Assembly: GCA_016197205.1 (NCBI GenBank)
Contig: JACPWG010000141.1
Span: 1-64,000 of the forward strand
Direction of reading: 5' to 3'
DNA length: 64,000 nucleotides
Source of the DNA: Planctomycetota bacterium
Lineage (GTDB): Bacteria > Planctomycetota > MHYJ01 > WSZJ01 > JACPWG01
Shown here: in pieces, positions 47,334 to 57,400 of the stretch
Layout: the number at the start of each line of letters is the position of its first letter
How positions within the stretch are numbered: position 1 is the stretch's first letter
Translations under genes and position numbers: made by a program
Notes under the pieces: model-generated
Told to the model about the DNA's origin: nothing
Databases searched by the model: none
Seen by the model: only the letters and a program-made list of their open reading frames with translations

Positions 47334-49034
47334 CTACATGACGTCCATCTGCGTCACGCGGAGCACTTCCTCGATCGTGGTCTCCCCGTTGATGACTTTC
47401 TGGGCACCGTCCATACGCAACGTCCGCAGGCCCTTCGCCACGGCGTCCGCCTTGATCGTCGTCGATTCCGTCCGGCTCATGATCTGCTGGCGGATGTGGT
47501 TGGTGAGCGGCAGGACCTCGTAAATCCCGCACCGGTCGTGATACCCTGTGTCCAAGCACTCCGAGCAGCCCCGTCCGCGCGAGACCACGCCCCCCTTGAG
47601 CTGGCCAAGGGTCAAGCCGATGTCGGCGAGTTCCTCGGCGGTCGGCGGGTACTCTTCCTTGCACTGTTTGCAGATCAAGCGCACCAGCCGCTGGGCGACG
47701 ACCCCGATGAGCGCGGAGGAGACGAGGAACGGCTCCACGCCCAAGTCCAGGAGGCGCGTGACGGCGCCCGCCGCGTCGTTCGTGTGGAGCGTGCTGAACA
47801 CCAGGTGGCCGGTCAAAGCGGCCTGGACCGCGATCTCGGCGGTCTCGAGGTCGCGCACCTCGCCGACCATGATGATGTCCGGGTCCTGTCGCACGATCGA
47901 ACGCAGGCCCATGGCGAAAGTGTAGCCTCGCTTCACGTTCACCTCGGTCTGGCTGACGTTTGGCAGCTTGTACTCGATCGGGTCTTCGATGGTGATGACG
48001 TTGTTCTCGATCGAGTTGATCTTCTTCAGCGCCGCGTAGAGCGTCGTGGTCTTCCCGCTGCCCGTCGGGCCGGTGACGAAGACGATCCCGTGCGCGGAGT
48101 TGAGGAGGCTGTTCACGAGCTTGTGCCGCTGCGGATCGAGGCCCAGCTCCTCCAGCTCCAGCAGGCGCGCGCTCTTGTCGAGCAGGCGCATGACGATCCG
48201 TTCGCCGTTGGCCGACGGCAAGGACGAAATGCGGACGTCGATGTCGGAGTCGCCGAGCTTGATGGACGCGCGGCCGTCGAGCGGGATCCCGTGCTGGGCG
48301 ATGTCCATCTTCCCCATGACCTTGATGCGCGAGACGACCGGGGAGAGGAGCTTTGCCGAAAGCGTCATGCGATCGTAGAGGATGCCGTCGATCCGGTACC
48401 GGACCTGGAGCTTGTCCTCCGCGGGCTGGATGTGGATGTCGCTCGCCCGCTGGCGCAGGGCCTGGAAGAGCACGCCGTTTACCAGCTTGATGACCGGCGG
48501 CGCATTCGGATCGAGGATGGTGGTCGGCCCATCGTCCAGCGCAGAAGTGTCCAGCTCGAGGTCGTCGGTCGAGCTGTCCTCGACCATGTCGTCCCCCTTC
48601 CCCTGCTGGTAGGACTTGTTGATCTGGGCGACGATCTCCGCGCGCGTCGCGAGGACCGGGACGACTTCGCAGTCGAGCATCCGCGAGACCTCGTCCATCG
48701 GATGGAGGTCCAGCGGGGCCGCCGTCGCGACCTCCATCACGCCGTCCCGCTCCGCAAACCCCACGAGGTAGTGGTTGCGCGCGAATTCGATGGGGACTTT
48801 CGACACGAAGGACGCGGGCGTCGAGATCCCCTTCAGCTTGTCGAGGTACTTGAGTTCGAGGACCTGCGACAAGAGCCCGAGCATCTGCTTCTCGGTCAGA
48901 TACCCCTTCATGACGAGCGCGTGGTCCAGCGCCTCGCCGCTCCGCAGGCAGTGCTCCATGCAGTCCTGCAGCTTCTCGATCGGCAGGATGTTGTCGACGG
49001 AAAGCAGCCGGGAAATGCGTTCCTTGACCGCCAC
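47334..49034 (-). CDS. gspE: Type II secretion ATPase GspE
   Basis: A 566-residue secretion ATPase. N-terminal module (1-150: LQDCMEHCLRSGEALDHAL, MKGYLTEKQMLGLL), then Walker A GPTGSGKTTT near 321, the Asp box, EDPIEYKLPNVSQTEVN, GEVRDLETAEIAVQAALTGH and the His box. A tetra-Cys zinc site lies further on (CKQCKEEYP and CSECLDTGY, about 455-495). The GTG at 49034 is 4 nt past the gspD stop, with GGAG inside gspD. It supplies energy for pseudopilus assembly. Confidence 0.94.
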   Translation of the reverse strand: MAVKERISRLLSVDNILPIEKLQDCMEHCLRSGEALDHALVMKGYLTEKQMLGLLSQVLELKYLDKLKGISTPASFVSKVPIEFARNHYLVGFAERDGVMEVATAAPLDLHPMDEVSRMLDCEVVPVLATRAEIVAQINKSYQQGKGDDMVEDSSTDDLELDTSALDDGPTTILDPNAPPVIKLVNGVLFQALRQRASDIHIQPAEDKLQVRYRIDGILYDRMTLSAKLLSPVVSRIKVMGKMDIAQHGIPLDGRASIKLGDSDIDVRISSLPSANGERIVMRLLDKSARLLELEELGLDPQRHKLVNSLLNSAHGIVFVTGPTGSGKTTTLYAALKKINSIENNVITIEDPIEYKLPNVSQTEVNVKRGYTFAMGLRSIVRQDPDIIMVGEVRDLETAEIAVQAALTGHLVFSTLHTNDAAGAVTRLLDLGVEPFLVSSALIGVVAQRLVRLICKQCKEEYPPTAEELADIGLTLGQLKGGVVSRGRGCSECLDTGYHDRCGIYEVLPLTNHIRQQIMSRTESTTIKADAVAKGLRTLRMDGAQKVINGETTIEEVLRVTQMDVM

Positions 49035-49038
49035 GGGG

Positions 49039-51138
49039 TTATTTCTCCGGGAACGGAGACTTGTATTCGATGAGGTCGAGCGACCGCGACTCGGTCTCGT
49101 CCTCGGTGCGCACGCCGACCCACCACTTCCCCTTGCTGTCCCTCCGGACCCCCTCCTGCTTCTGTCGGGACAGGCCGTTGTAATCGGCGAAGTCGAGGTC
49201 GGAGAGGATGGTGGGGGTGATGAAGATGTAGAGGGTGATCTGGAGCTTGTTGCGCTGCGTCCGCTTGAAAAGCTCCCCGATCCAGGGGATGTCGGAGAGG
49301 CCCGGAATGGCCGCTACGTTTTCCTCCTCGTCCTGCCGGGTGAGCCCGCCGATGATCAGCGTGTGCCCGTTCGGGATCGTGACCTGGTCGGTGATCTGAC
49401 GCGTGTTCTTGGCGCGCGGAACCGCGGGGTCGATCTGCTGGCCTACGAAGTTCTCGAGCTTCTGGTCGATCTCGAGGCGGAGGTACTGGGCCTCGCTGAT
49501 GTGCGGGGTGATGGAGAGCGTGATGCCGGCTTCCTGGAAACCGCCGAAGGAGGTGATGACGCCACCCGCGGAGGGCTGGACGGTGGTGGTGATCGGATCC
49601 GCGTCCGTCACCTTGAGGTTCGCGGAGGTGTTGTCGTTCACGACCGCATAGGGCTGCGCGAGCACTTTGGTGTCGCGCCGCGTCTTGAAGGCGCGGAGAA
49701 TCGCGGGGATGCGCCCGCCGAACTGCTTCACGGCGCCCGCGGTGAGACCGTCGAAGGGGACGAGCTGGCCGTTCACGGTCTGGAAGGGGAACTTCGCGTC
49801 CGGGACGCCGTCGTTGTTGGTGTCGCGGAGCGTGGAGAGGCCGAAGCTCGTGGAACCGAACGGGATCAAGGCGTTGCCGGCGCGGTCGACCGTCGAGATC
49901 TCGACGCCGAGGTCGAGGCTGCCGACGCCCGTGATCTCGACGAGCGCCGCCTCGAGCATGACTTGCGGACGGCGAACGTCGAGGGACTGGATCGTGGGAA
50001 GGATCTGGTTCGCGTAGGTCTTGTCGTCCGCGACGATGATGAGGGCGTTGTTCTGCTCGTCGGCGACGATCGAGGGATTGATCGAGGGGCCGGAGCTGGC
50101 GACCAGCGCGGCGCCGCCGCCACCCGGCGCGCCACCGGGGGCGCCAGGCGCGCCGCCCGGCCCGGGCAGGGCCTGGACGAGGATGGGGGCGTTGGTAGGC
50201 GACTGGCCGGTGGGCTTGCTCTGGGCGATCGCCTGGTAGACCTTGCTCAAGTTCTCGGCCATGATCTTCGCTACGCCGTGCTTCAGGTTGTAGACGTGGA
50301 TGATCTGCGGCTCGGACTTGATCTGCACGTCCAGCTCCTGCACCATGCCCTTGAGCTGGACCAGGCGGTCCTCCTGCCCGAGCAGGACCAGCTTGTTCGT
50401 GCGCGGATCGGCCGTGACCTGGACGACCTCGGGCGCCTGGCCGGGCTTGCGCTGGACCTGCGTGAGGATCTGCACGAGGCGGGTCAGCTTCTGCTCGACG
50501 TCCTGCGCGGAGGCGTAGAAAAGCTGGACGACTTCGATCTTCACGCCGGCCTTTTCGCGGTCCATGAGGGCCGCGATCTGCTCGATGCGTCGGACGTTCG
50601 GGGCGTAATCGGTGACGATGATCGTGCCCGGGTCGTCGATGGTAAGGACGCCCTTGGGGTCGTTGACGAGGGGCTGGAGGGCGGCCTGCACGGTGCGCGG
50701 GTCGGCGTACTTGAGGCTGATGATCAGGGTCACCATCTGGTCGGTCTCGGGGAGCCGCTCGCCGGTGCGGAAGACCGGGCTGGGCCCCTTGGCGGAGCTG
50801 GCCAGATCAACCACCGTGACAATCCGCGCTTCGGGCGGGCCCGACTCGATGAGCGCGAACCCGTTCACTTTCATCACGGACTGGAAGACCGAGTAGAGGT
50901 GCTTGATGGGGATCTCGCTCTGGGAGGTGAGGAAGACCTTCTTCGCCTTGATCTTCTCATCGTAGAGGAAGCGCACGCCGGTGAGCTGGCTGACCTGCTC
51001 GAGGATGAGCCCGAGATCGACCCCCTTGAAGTTGATGGGGATCTTCTTCTCGTCGTCCTGCTGGGCGCGCACGGCGGGCGCGACCGCGAGGCCGACGAGG
51101 ATGGCCGCCAAGAGCACGACAAGGACACGACGTCCCAT
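49039..51138 (-). CDS. gspD: Type II secretion secretin GspD
   Basis: A 699-residue outer membrane secretin: signal peptide VLLAAILVGLAVAPAVRAQ, an N0 domain (INFKGVDLGLILEQVSQLTG), N1-N3 domains (VTDYAPNVRRIEQIAALMD and others), a Gly/Ala/Pro insert in N3 (GAPGGAPGGGGAALVA, about 333-348), and the secretin core (VMLEAALVEITGVGSLDLGVE; TLIIGGLTRQDEEENV). The end IEYKSPFPEK lies beyond the core; no pilotin-binding S domain is recognised. The ATG at 51138 has GGAGG about 8 nt upstream. It is the first gene of the leftward T2SS operon. Confidence 0.94.
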   Translation of the reverse strand: MGRRVLVVLLAAILVGLAVAPAVRAQQDDEKKIPINFKGVDLGLILEQVSQLTGVRFLYDEKIKAKKVFLTSQSEIPIKHLYSVFQSVMKVNGFALIESGPPEARIVTVVDLASSAKGPSPVFRTGERLPETDQMVTLIISLKYADPRTVQAALQPLVNDPKGVLTIDDPGTIIVTDYAPNVRRIEQIAALMDREKAGVKIEVVQLFYASAQDVEQKLTRLVQILTQVQRKPGQAPEVVQVTADPRTNKLVLLGQEDRLVQLKGMVQELDVQIKSEPQIIHVYNLKHGVAKIMAENLSKVYQAIAQSKPTGQSPTNAPILVQALPGPGGAPGAPGGAPGGGGAALVASSGPSINPSIVADEQNNALIIVADDKTYANQILPTIQSLDVRRPQVMLEAALVEITGVGSLDLGVEISTVDRAGNALIPFGSTSFGLSTLRDTNNDGVPDAKFPFQTVNGQLVPFDGLTAGAVKQFGGRIPAILRAFKTRRDTKVLAQPYAVVNDNTSANLKVTDADPITTTVQPSAGGVITSFGGFQEAGITLSITPHISEAQYLRLEIDQKLENFVGQQIDPAVPRAKNTRQITDQVTIPNGHTLIIGGLTRQDEEENVAAIPGLSDIPWIGELFKRTQRNKLQITLYIFITPTILSDLDFADYNGLSRQKQEGVRRDSKGKWWVGVRTEDETESRSLDLIEYKSPFPEK

Positions 51139-51396
51139 TCAGAACCCTCCTCCGGAAACGCCTCGCAAACGACAGAGTCTGGCTTGGACCGAGGGGGACC
51201 TCGGATCGCCTGCTTTGAAGACCGCCATCATACCCGGCCCGGGCGCCGAGTTCAAACCTTTTCCTTGACTTGGGCGAAATCTGAAGATCAGACTTGTTTT
51301 TTTGCCGAAAACAGGTAGAGTGTAGCGACTCTCAAGAGCCGCGAATTATCGGTCGTCCCCCGTCCGGACCCCGGGAGCCCCCCTGGAGGCAACACG

Positions 51397-52473
51397 ATGG
51401 TCGCCGAAGCCGGTCTGGCCTTGCGGAAGTTCTCCTCGCTGAGGACGCTCTTCCTGCGCACGCGTCGCTTCCTGAACAAGTGCGTCAACAACCTCGAGTA
51501 CAAGTTCAAGCGGCCCGTCCTCTGGTCGTATCCCCAGGTGATCATCGCGGATCCGACCAACATCTGCAACCTGAGCTGCCCCCTCTGCGCGACCGGCGTC
51601 GGCTCGGCCTCGCACAAGAAGGGGATCATGGGCTTCGACATGTTCCGCGGGGTCATGGACAAGCTCGGTCCCTACGCCTATCAGCTCCACCTGTACAACT
51701 GGGGGGAGCCCATCCTCAACAAGAACCTCTGCGACCTCATTCGGTACGCCAAGCAGTGGCCCGTCAAGGTCTATTTCAGCACCAACCTGAACGTGCTCCC
51801 GGAGCGCGTGGCCGACGACCTGGTGACGTCCGGCACGGACGAAATCACGGTGGCGGTCGACGGCATCACCCAGGAAACCTATTCGAAATACCGCGTCGGC
51901 GGCAACCTGCAGGCCGTCCTCGACAACATGCGCCTGCTCCTCCGGAAGAAGAAGGAGCACGGCAGCGCGACGCCGAAGGTGATCTTCCGCTTCATGGTCA
52001 TGAAGCACAACGTGCACGAGGTCGAGACCGCGCGGCAGATGGCAAAGGAAATGGGCGCCTCCTTCCGGACCAAGACCGTGCGGATCGACATGTTCGACTT
52101 CGCGCAGGGACGGGCGAAGGACAAGCTTCCGGACCGCTCCGAGTGGCTCCCCGAGGACCCGAAATACAACCGGTACCGCACGATGGAGCGGTCGATCAAG
52201 AAGCACGAGAAGCGCGTAAGCGGCGAGCGGGTTTGCCAGGACCTCTGGAAGAGGACCTTCATCTCCTGGGACGGCTCGACGCACCCCTGCTGCAACGTCT
52301 ACAACGTCGAGAACTTCTTCGCCACGCAGTGGGTGGACGGCTGGAAGCAGCAGGTCTGGAACGGCGAAAAGTACGTGATGAGCCGGCGGATCTTCAGCGG
52401 GCAGTGGCCGGAAGAGGGGAAAACCATCTGCAGTTGGTGCGTGAAGAGCGGCAACTTGAACTACGTGAGCTGA
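51397..52473 (+). CDS. Radical SAM protein with SPASM-type C terminus
   Basis: A 358-residue radical SAM enzyme: the [4Fe-4S] motif C57-NLS-C61-PL-C64, a YNWGEPILNKNL segment (the GGEP-type motif), and a C-terminal SPASM-like set of cysteines (RVCQDLW, STHPCCNVYN, TICSWCV). The N terminus has about 45 extra basic residues (RTRRFLNKCVNNLEYKFKRP). GGAGG lies 7 nt before the ATG at 51397. It stands alone, divergent from gspD across 258 bp. The substrate is unknown; relatives modify peptides or act in cell-surface polymer synthesis. Confidence 0.85.
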   Translation: MVAEAGLALRKFSSLRTLFLRTRRFLNKCVNNLEYKFKRPVLWSYPQVIIADPTNICNLSCPLCATGVGSASHKKGIMGFDMFRGVMDKLGPYAYQLHLYNWGEPILNKNLCDLIRYAKQWPVKVYFSTNLNVLPERVADDLVTSGTDEITVAVDGITQETYSKYRVGGNLQAVLDNMRLLLRKKKEHGSATPKVIFRFMVMKHNVHEVETARQMAKEMGASFRTKTVRIDMFDFAQGRAKDKLPDRSEWLPEDPKYNRYRTMERSIKKHEKRVSGERVCQDLWKRTFISWDGSTHPCCNVYNVENFFATQWVDGWKQQVWNGEKYVMSRRIFSGQWPEEGKTICSWCVKSGNLNYVS

Positions 52474-52773
52474 GTACCGCTCCACCGCCCGGCCGAAGCA
52501 GGCCCTCCTCCGGGGCGATCCGTTGCGCGAGGCGCGGCGGGTCGCCCCGATGCTTTTGAGGCAGGCTTCAGCGCGGGCGGCGGTTGGGGCACACGGCTCA
52601 TCGTGGGGACGGAGGGGAGGGCCTGGTGCCCGCCCTCCCGGCGACCGCGCGCAGGCTGACGGCCGGCGGGCGGTCGCGTGCGCACACAAGCGGCGCCCCC
52701 CTACGGCAGGGAACGGACGACCAGGTGTGACCCGGCCCTAGAGCATGCGCGAAATGGGTCGCGGCTGCCCGCG
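52474..52773. other. Intergenic, convergent genes
   Basis: 300 bp between two convergent stops. No gene or clear terminator is seen. The first bases after the radical SAM stop (TGAGTACCGC) resemble the left end of repeat R3 but the match stops at once. Confidence 0.4.
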
Positions 52774-54090
52774 TCAGGCCTTGACGATCTTTTCCCGGCC
52801 CTTCGTCACCTTCTGCGTCGCGTTCCGCGAGTCGACGACCAGGGCGGCGTGTTCGACGATCCAGGCGTAATCGTAGGTCGCGTGATCGGTCGCGATGAGC
52901 ACGCAATCCACTTCGCGCAGCAGCTCCGGCGTCAGGGCCACCGACTCCATCCGCAGGTGCGGATACTCGCGCAGGGAGGGGAACTTCGGGATGTGGGGGT
53001 CGTTGTAGCGGACGGTGGCGCCGCGCTCCTCGAGCAGCTCGATGAGCTTGAGCGCGGGCGACTCGCGGATGTCGTCCACGTCCCGCTTGTACGCCACGCC
53101 CAGCACGAGCACGCTCGCGCCGTTCAGCGGCTTTCGCTTGTGGTTGAGCGCCTCCATGACGCGGTTCACGACCCAGAGCGGCATGCCGGAGTTGATCTCC
53201 CCGGCCAGCTCGATGAAGCGGGTCGGGAACTCGAATTCCCGCGCCTTCCACGTCAGGTAGAAGGGATCGATGGGAATGCAATGTCCGCCCAGGCCGGGAC
53301 CGGGGTAGAAGGGCTGGTAGCCGAAGGGCTTGGTGGAGGCGGCCTGGATCACTTCCCAGACGTCCAGGTGCATCCGCGTGAAGAGCATCTTCAGTTCGTT
53401 GACCAGCGCGATGTTGATGCACCGGTAGATGTTCTCGAGGAGCTTCGTCGCCTCGGCGGCGCGGCAGCTCGAGACGGGGACGACGCGTGCGACGACGCTG
53501 CCGTAGAGCCGCTGTGCGGCGACGGCCGACGCTTCGTCGAAGCCGCCCACGACCTTCGGGATGCGGTCGGTCGAGAAGTTCGGGTTGCCGGGGTCCTCGC
53601 GCTCCGGGGAGAAGGCGAGGAGGAAATCCTTCCCCGCGACCAGCCCGCCGGCCTCCAGGATCGGCTTCAGGATCTCGTCGGTGGTCCCGGGGTAGGTCGT
53701 GCTCTCCAGGATCACGAGTTGCCCGGCGCGCAGGTGCGGTGCGATGGAGCGGCCGGTGTTTTCGATGTACGAGAGGTCCGGCTCCCGCCAGCGGTTGAGC
53801 GGCGTCGGAACGCAGATGATGATGGCGTCCACCTCGCGCAGGCGGGCGAAATCGGTCGTGGCGGAGAAGACCTTGCGCTCCAGCACGAGTTCGGCCACCT
53901 TGGCGGACGGGATGTGCTTGATGTACGACCGGCCCTCGGCGAGGGCCTGGACCTTCGACGGGTCGATATCGAAACCGAGCACGCGGAAGCCGCCGTCGCA
54001 GAAGACCCTCGCCAGGGGCAGTCCGACATACCCAAGGCCGATGATCCCGACGCCGGCCACCTTGCGCTCGATCTTCTCCAGGAGGCTCAT
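52774..54090 (-). CDS. Nucleotide-sugar dehydrogenase (UDP-HexNAc / UDP-Glc DH family)
   Basis: A 438-residue NAD-dependent dehydrogenase that makes a UDP-sugar uronate for surface polysaccharide. It has the Rossmann start GVGIIGLGYVGLPLARVF, the conserved CVPTPLN, ESTTYPGTT and SPEREDPGN segments, the active-site C271 in GGHCIPIDPFYL, and the C-terminal UDP-binding domain from about 320 (LVLGVAYKRDVDDIRESPALKLI). The SPEREDPGN form and the YPG-TKPFGYQPFYPGPG region fit WbpA/WecC-like enzymes (UDP-GlcNAc or UDP-ManNAc 6-dehydrogenase) better than UDP-glucose dehydrogenase. No other glycan gene is adjacent. Confidence 0.85.
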   Translation of the reverse strand: MSLLEKIERKVAGVGIIGLGYVGLPLARVFCDGGFRVLGFDIDPSKVQALAEGRSYIKHIPSAKVAELVLERKVFSATTDFARLREVDAIIICVPTPLNRWREPDLSYIENTGRSIAPHLRAGQLVILESTTYPGTTDEILKPILEAGGLVAGKDFLLAFSPEREDPGNPNFSTDRIPKVVGGFDEASAVAAQRLYGSVVARVVPVSSCRAAEATKLLENIYRCINIALVNELKMLFTRMHLDVWEVIQAASTKPFGYQPFYPGPGLGGHCIPIDPFYLTWKAREFEFPTRFIELAGEINSGMPLWVVNRVMEALNHKRKPLNGASVLVLGVAYKRDVDDIRESPALKLIELLEERGATVRYNDPHIPKFPSLREYPHLRMESVALTPELLREVDCVLIATDHATYDYAWIVEHAALVVDSRNATQKVTKGREKIVKA

Positions 54091-54291
54091 CGCTCACGGT
54101 CTCCACCAGGGGGGGACGAAGGGCCCGGCTCTCGGGCGGAATCGAAGCCGCAAGCGTATACCAGACGGGCCTGGGGAAGTCAACGGTAGGAGGCGGAGGA
54201 CGAGGGAAGGGGGGAGTAGACCGAGGGCGCGCCCGTACCGCGGGTCGGCTGCAAGACTCATGAAGTGGGGGAATGTGAAAGTCTTTTTTTA

Positions 54292-54361
54292 CCGCAGAGG
54301 CGCAGAGACGCAGAGGACGTTCGGTGAAGTGAACGTCCTCTGCGTCTCTGCGCCTCTGCGG
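54292..54361. repeat. Perfect 31-bp inverted repeat of GCAGAG words
   Basis: Arms 54292-54322 and 54331-54361 are exact reverse complements with an 8-nt loop (GGTGAAGT). Each arm is made of GCAGAGG/GCAGAGACG words; related words occur at 15761-15780. A T-run precedes the left arm, so it does not look like a terminator for either flanking gene. The rest of 54091-54411 holds no gene. Confidence 0.9.
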
Positions 54362-54411
54362 TTTCGTCGCCCCTTCCGACGCTCAACACGTCTTCACACT
54401 CGCTCCCCCTC

Positions 54412-57400
54412 TCATAGTCCCCGCACGAACTCCACCCAGGCCGCCTCCACCTCCCTCGTCGCGGCGGCGGCGAATGTCTCCGCGTAGGCTTTCTCGGGCT
54501 CGCGTCCGTCACGCACCGCCTTGGAGAAAGAGAGGAAGAGCTTCGCGACCGACGGGTGTCCGCCGGTGACGAGAAGCCGGGCAGCTCCCCACAGCAGGGC
54601 ACGGTTCTCGTCCGTCGCCTTGTCGGCGGGGAGCGCAAGCGCGGTCGCCAACGTCGGCAGCGCCTTCTTGCCCACCGCCTCCTTGAGCGCGGCGACGTAG
54701 TCCGCCGACCTCTTCTCGAAGAGCACTCGCTCGCCGCCCCGCTCGACCTTCGCCGCCGCGAAGAGGTCCCCGATCCCCGCGCTGAGCCATGCCGGCGCGA
54801 CCCAGGAGCCGAGCGGTCCGGAGCCGCGCCCGAGGTACTGCAGCCACGCCTCGCGCAGGAGCGGCCCGGGATCGGAGTCCTTCGCGCCGTCTCCCGCGTT
54901 CCAACAGATCAGCTCGTCCCGCGCCCCGTCGTAGGTCGCGAAACTCTCCGCCGTCCCGGCGTACGCCTGGTAGGCAGGCTGCGCGGCGAAGAAGATCACG
55001 CGCGCGATGCGGTCGTCCTTCTTCGCCGGGGCGAGCAGCTCCGCCGCCCGACTCCGCGCCCCCTCCAGGAGCTTCGCGAGGCGATTCATGCGGTCCTCGC
55101 GCGTCTCGTCCGAGACGATGCCGAATCGCGGGGTCTCAAAGCGCCACCAGCCCTTCGCCTCCGTGCGCGTCCCCACCCACAGTCGGCGGGGCTTCCCCGT
55201 GGTGGCGAGGGAGCCCGGAGGCCCGGCCAGGCCCGCGTTCGGCGGTTCGGCCGTGCGCCCGTCCCCCGCGTCCGGCGGCGGACCCGACCCGGGCCCCGGC
55301 CCCGGCCCCGGCGCCGCCGCTTCGGGTTTCTTTACCAGGCCCGCGAGCCGCTCGCGCGACGCCTTTGCGCGCGTCGCGAAGGTCGTCGCGCCGCAATCGC
55401 GGAGAAGGCGGTCGAGCGTGTCCAGCGACTCGGTCCCCTTGCCGCCCTTCTCCAGTTCCTGCGCGCGTGCGAGGAGGGCGCGGGCGGCCCCGTTGGTCAC
55501 GAGCGACGCTAGCCAGGCGATCTCATTGGCGAATTCCTCGGGGGGCGCGGCGGCGGGATCCCGCAACGGCGCCATGCGCGCGAGGGCCTCCTCGAACTTC
55601 CGGTTCTCGACGAGCGTGTGCACGGCATCCAGGAGGGTCTCGACGGCCTTCGCCTGCGCGCGCCCCTCCGCCGCCGCAAGCAGCGGCTGGATCGCGGCGA
55701 GGTCCATCCCCGCGGCCTCCGCCAGCCCGGCCGCCTTCTTGGACCGGGGCAGGTCGCCCAGCTCCGCATACCAGAGGGCGAGGGCGGCGTTGTCCTCCGC
55801 CGTGCGGGCCTTCACGGCGAAGGCGGCAAGACTCTCGACGGCCGCGCCGGTGAGACGACTCCACGGGAGCAGGCGTTCGGCCGGCGGCGCCCCCCACACG
55901 AGGCCGGCCTCCTCCGCGCGCAGGAGCGGCCCCTCCACGCCCAGCTCCTGGAACTCCTTCCCCGGCGACTTCAGCGGAGCAGTCGTGAGGGCGTGCGCGA
56001 TCTTCTCCTCCACCCCGGCCATCGCCTCGTACGCGGCGGCACGAAGCTCGGCGGCCTCCTGCCCGGGCACCCCCGAAAGTCCCTTCAGGCCCGCGCGAAC
56101 CAGCGCGGCCGCGCGCCCAAACCGGCCGGCGCGTGCCGGCTCCGCGGCCGCGGCGACGGCGGCGGCGAGGCGCGCGGCTTGCACTTCCGGCGTCTCCGCG
56201 GGCGTCGCGGCCTTCCCGGGCTGTCCCACGCCGCCGGGCGGCGTGACCGGACGCGGCGTCTCGCTCTTCATGTAGAGCTCGCCGTCCCGGACGACCAGCT
56301 CCTCCGGCTGGAGGGGGTGCGCGACGATGCCCGCGAGCAGCTCGGCGACCCGCGCGGGCGCGAAGTCCGAACGGGCACGCAGCAACGCGAGCGCCTTGCG
56401 CCCCGGACCGACCAGGATCCGCTGGTCGCGGCAGAAGGCCGCGACGGCCAGCGAGCGGGTGCGATGGAGCTGCAGCAGCTCGAGAAGCGCGGCGATGTCC
56501 CCGGGCGGAAGCTGTCGAAGCGGCAACTCCTCGTCCGGCTGGCCGGCCGCGCGCGGGGCGAAGACGAGCATGCCCTTGCCCGCGCGACGGAGTTCCCGGC
56601 GCGAGCCGTCGGACAGGGGCAGCACCGGGCGCGGCCCCTTCCACTTCTCCAGGGCGGTGATGACCTCGTCGAACGCGAGGGCCTCCTCGGTCCACTCCTC
56701 CATCCGGCGCTGCAGCTCGGCCTTCTGCTGCGGGTCCGTGCTCCGCATGTAGAGCTTCGCGAGGAGGGCGTTCGCCGGTCCGAACTCCAATGCCCGGGCC
56801 CGCTCCTCGGCCTGGCGAAGGACCGCGTCCGCCTCGGCGGCGGTGAGGACGGGGTTGGCGGCGGGGACGACCGGCTCGGGCGGCGGCGCGAAGATCGCCC
56901 GCACGATGGCGGGCCCCAGGAAGGCCACCAGTCCGAGAGCGCAGAGCGCGCCGGCCGCCAGGAGGGCCGGCTTCCGGTAGCGGAGCAGCTTCTTCCGCCG
57001 CTCCTCCTCGTGCTTTTTCCCGCGTTCCTGTTCGAGCAGGAGCTTGAGCCGCGGCTCCTCCAGGAAACCGCGGAGGAGGAAAACCTCCGTCAGTTTCAGC
57101 TCGATGCCGACGCTCTCCAGGGTCTGTTGCGCGCTCTTGGCTTGGCTCGCCTGCTCCGCCGGGAACGTCTTCCCCGCCTCGACCAGGGCGCGAAGGGCCG
57201 CGTCCTCGGCCTCGGAAATGCGCGGCCGCCGGATGACGGGCGCCTGGTTCATCTCCATTTCGAATTGCTGCATCTGGAGGATGGCCTGGAGCGCGTCGTA
57301 CGTGACCATCTTTTTTTCGACGATGACTTCGCCCAGGCGGAGGCGAAGCCCGCACCGGGCGTGGAGATCGCGTTGCAGGGCCATGGCCTGCTGCACGGTA

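Noticed and set aside
52471..52490. Third copy of repeat R3 after the radical SAM gene
   Set aside because: Only about 10 bases after the stop agree (TGAGTACCGC); the following sequence is unrelated.
54292..54361. Rho-independent terminator
   Set aside because: The T-run lies before the hairpin on the plus strand and appears as an A-run after it on the minus strand, so neither direction gives hairpin plus U-tract.
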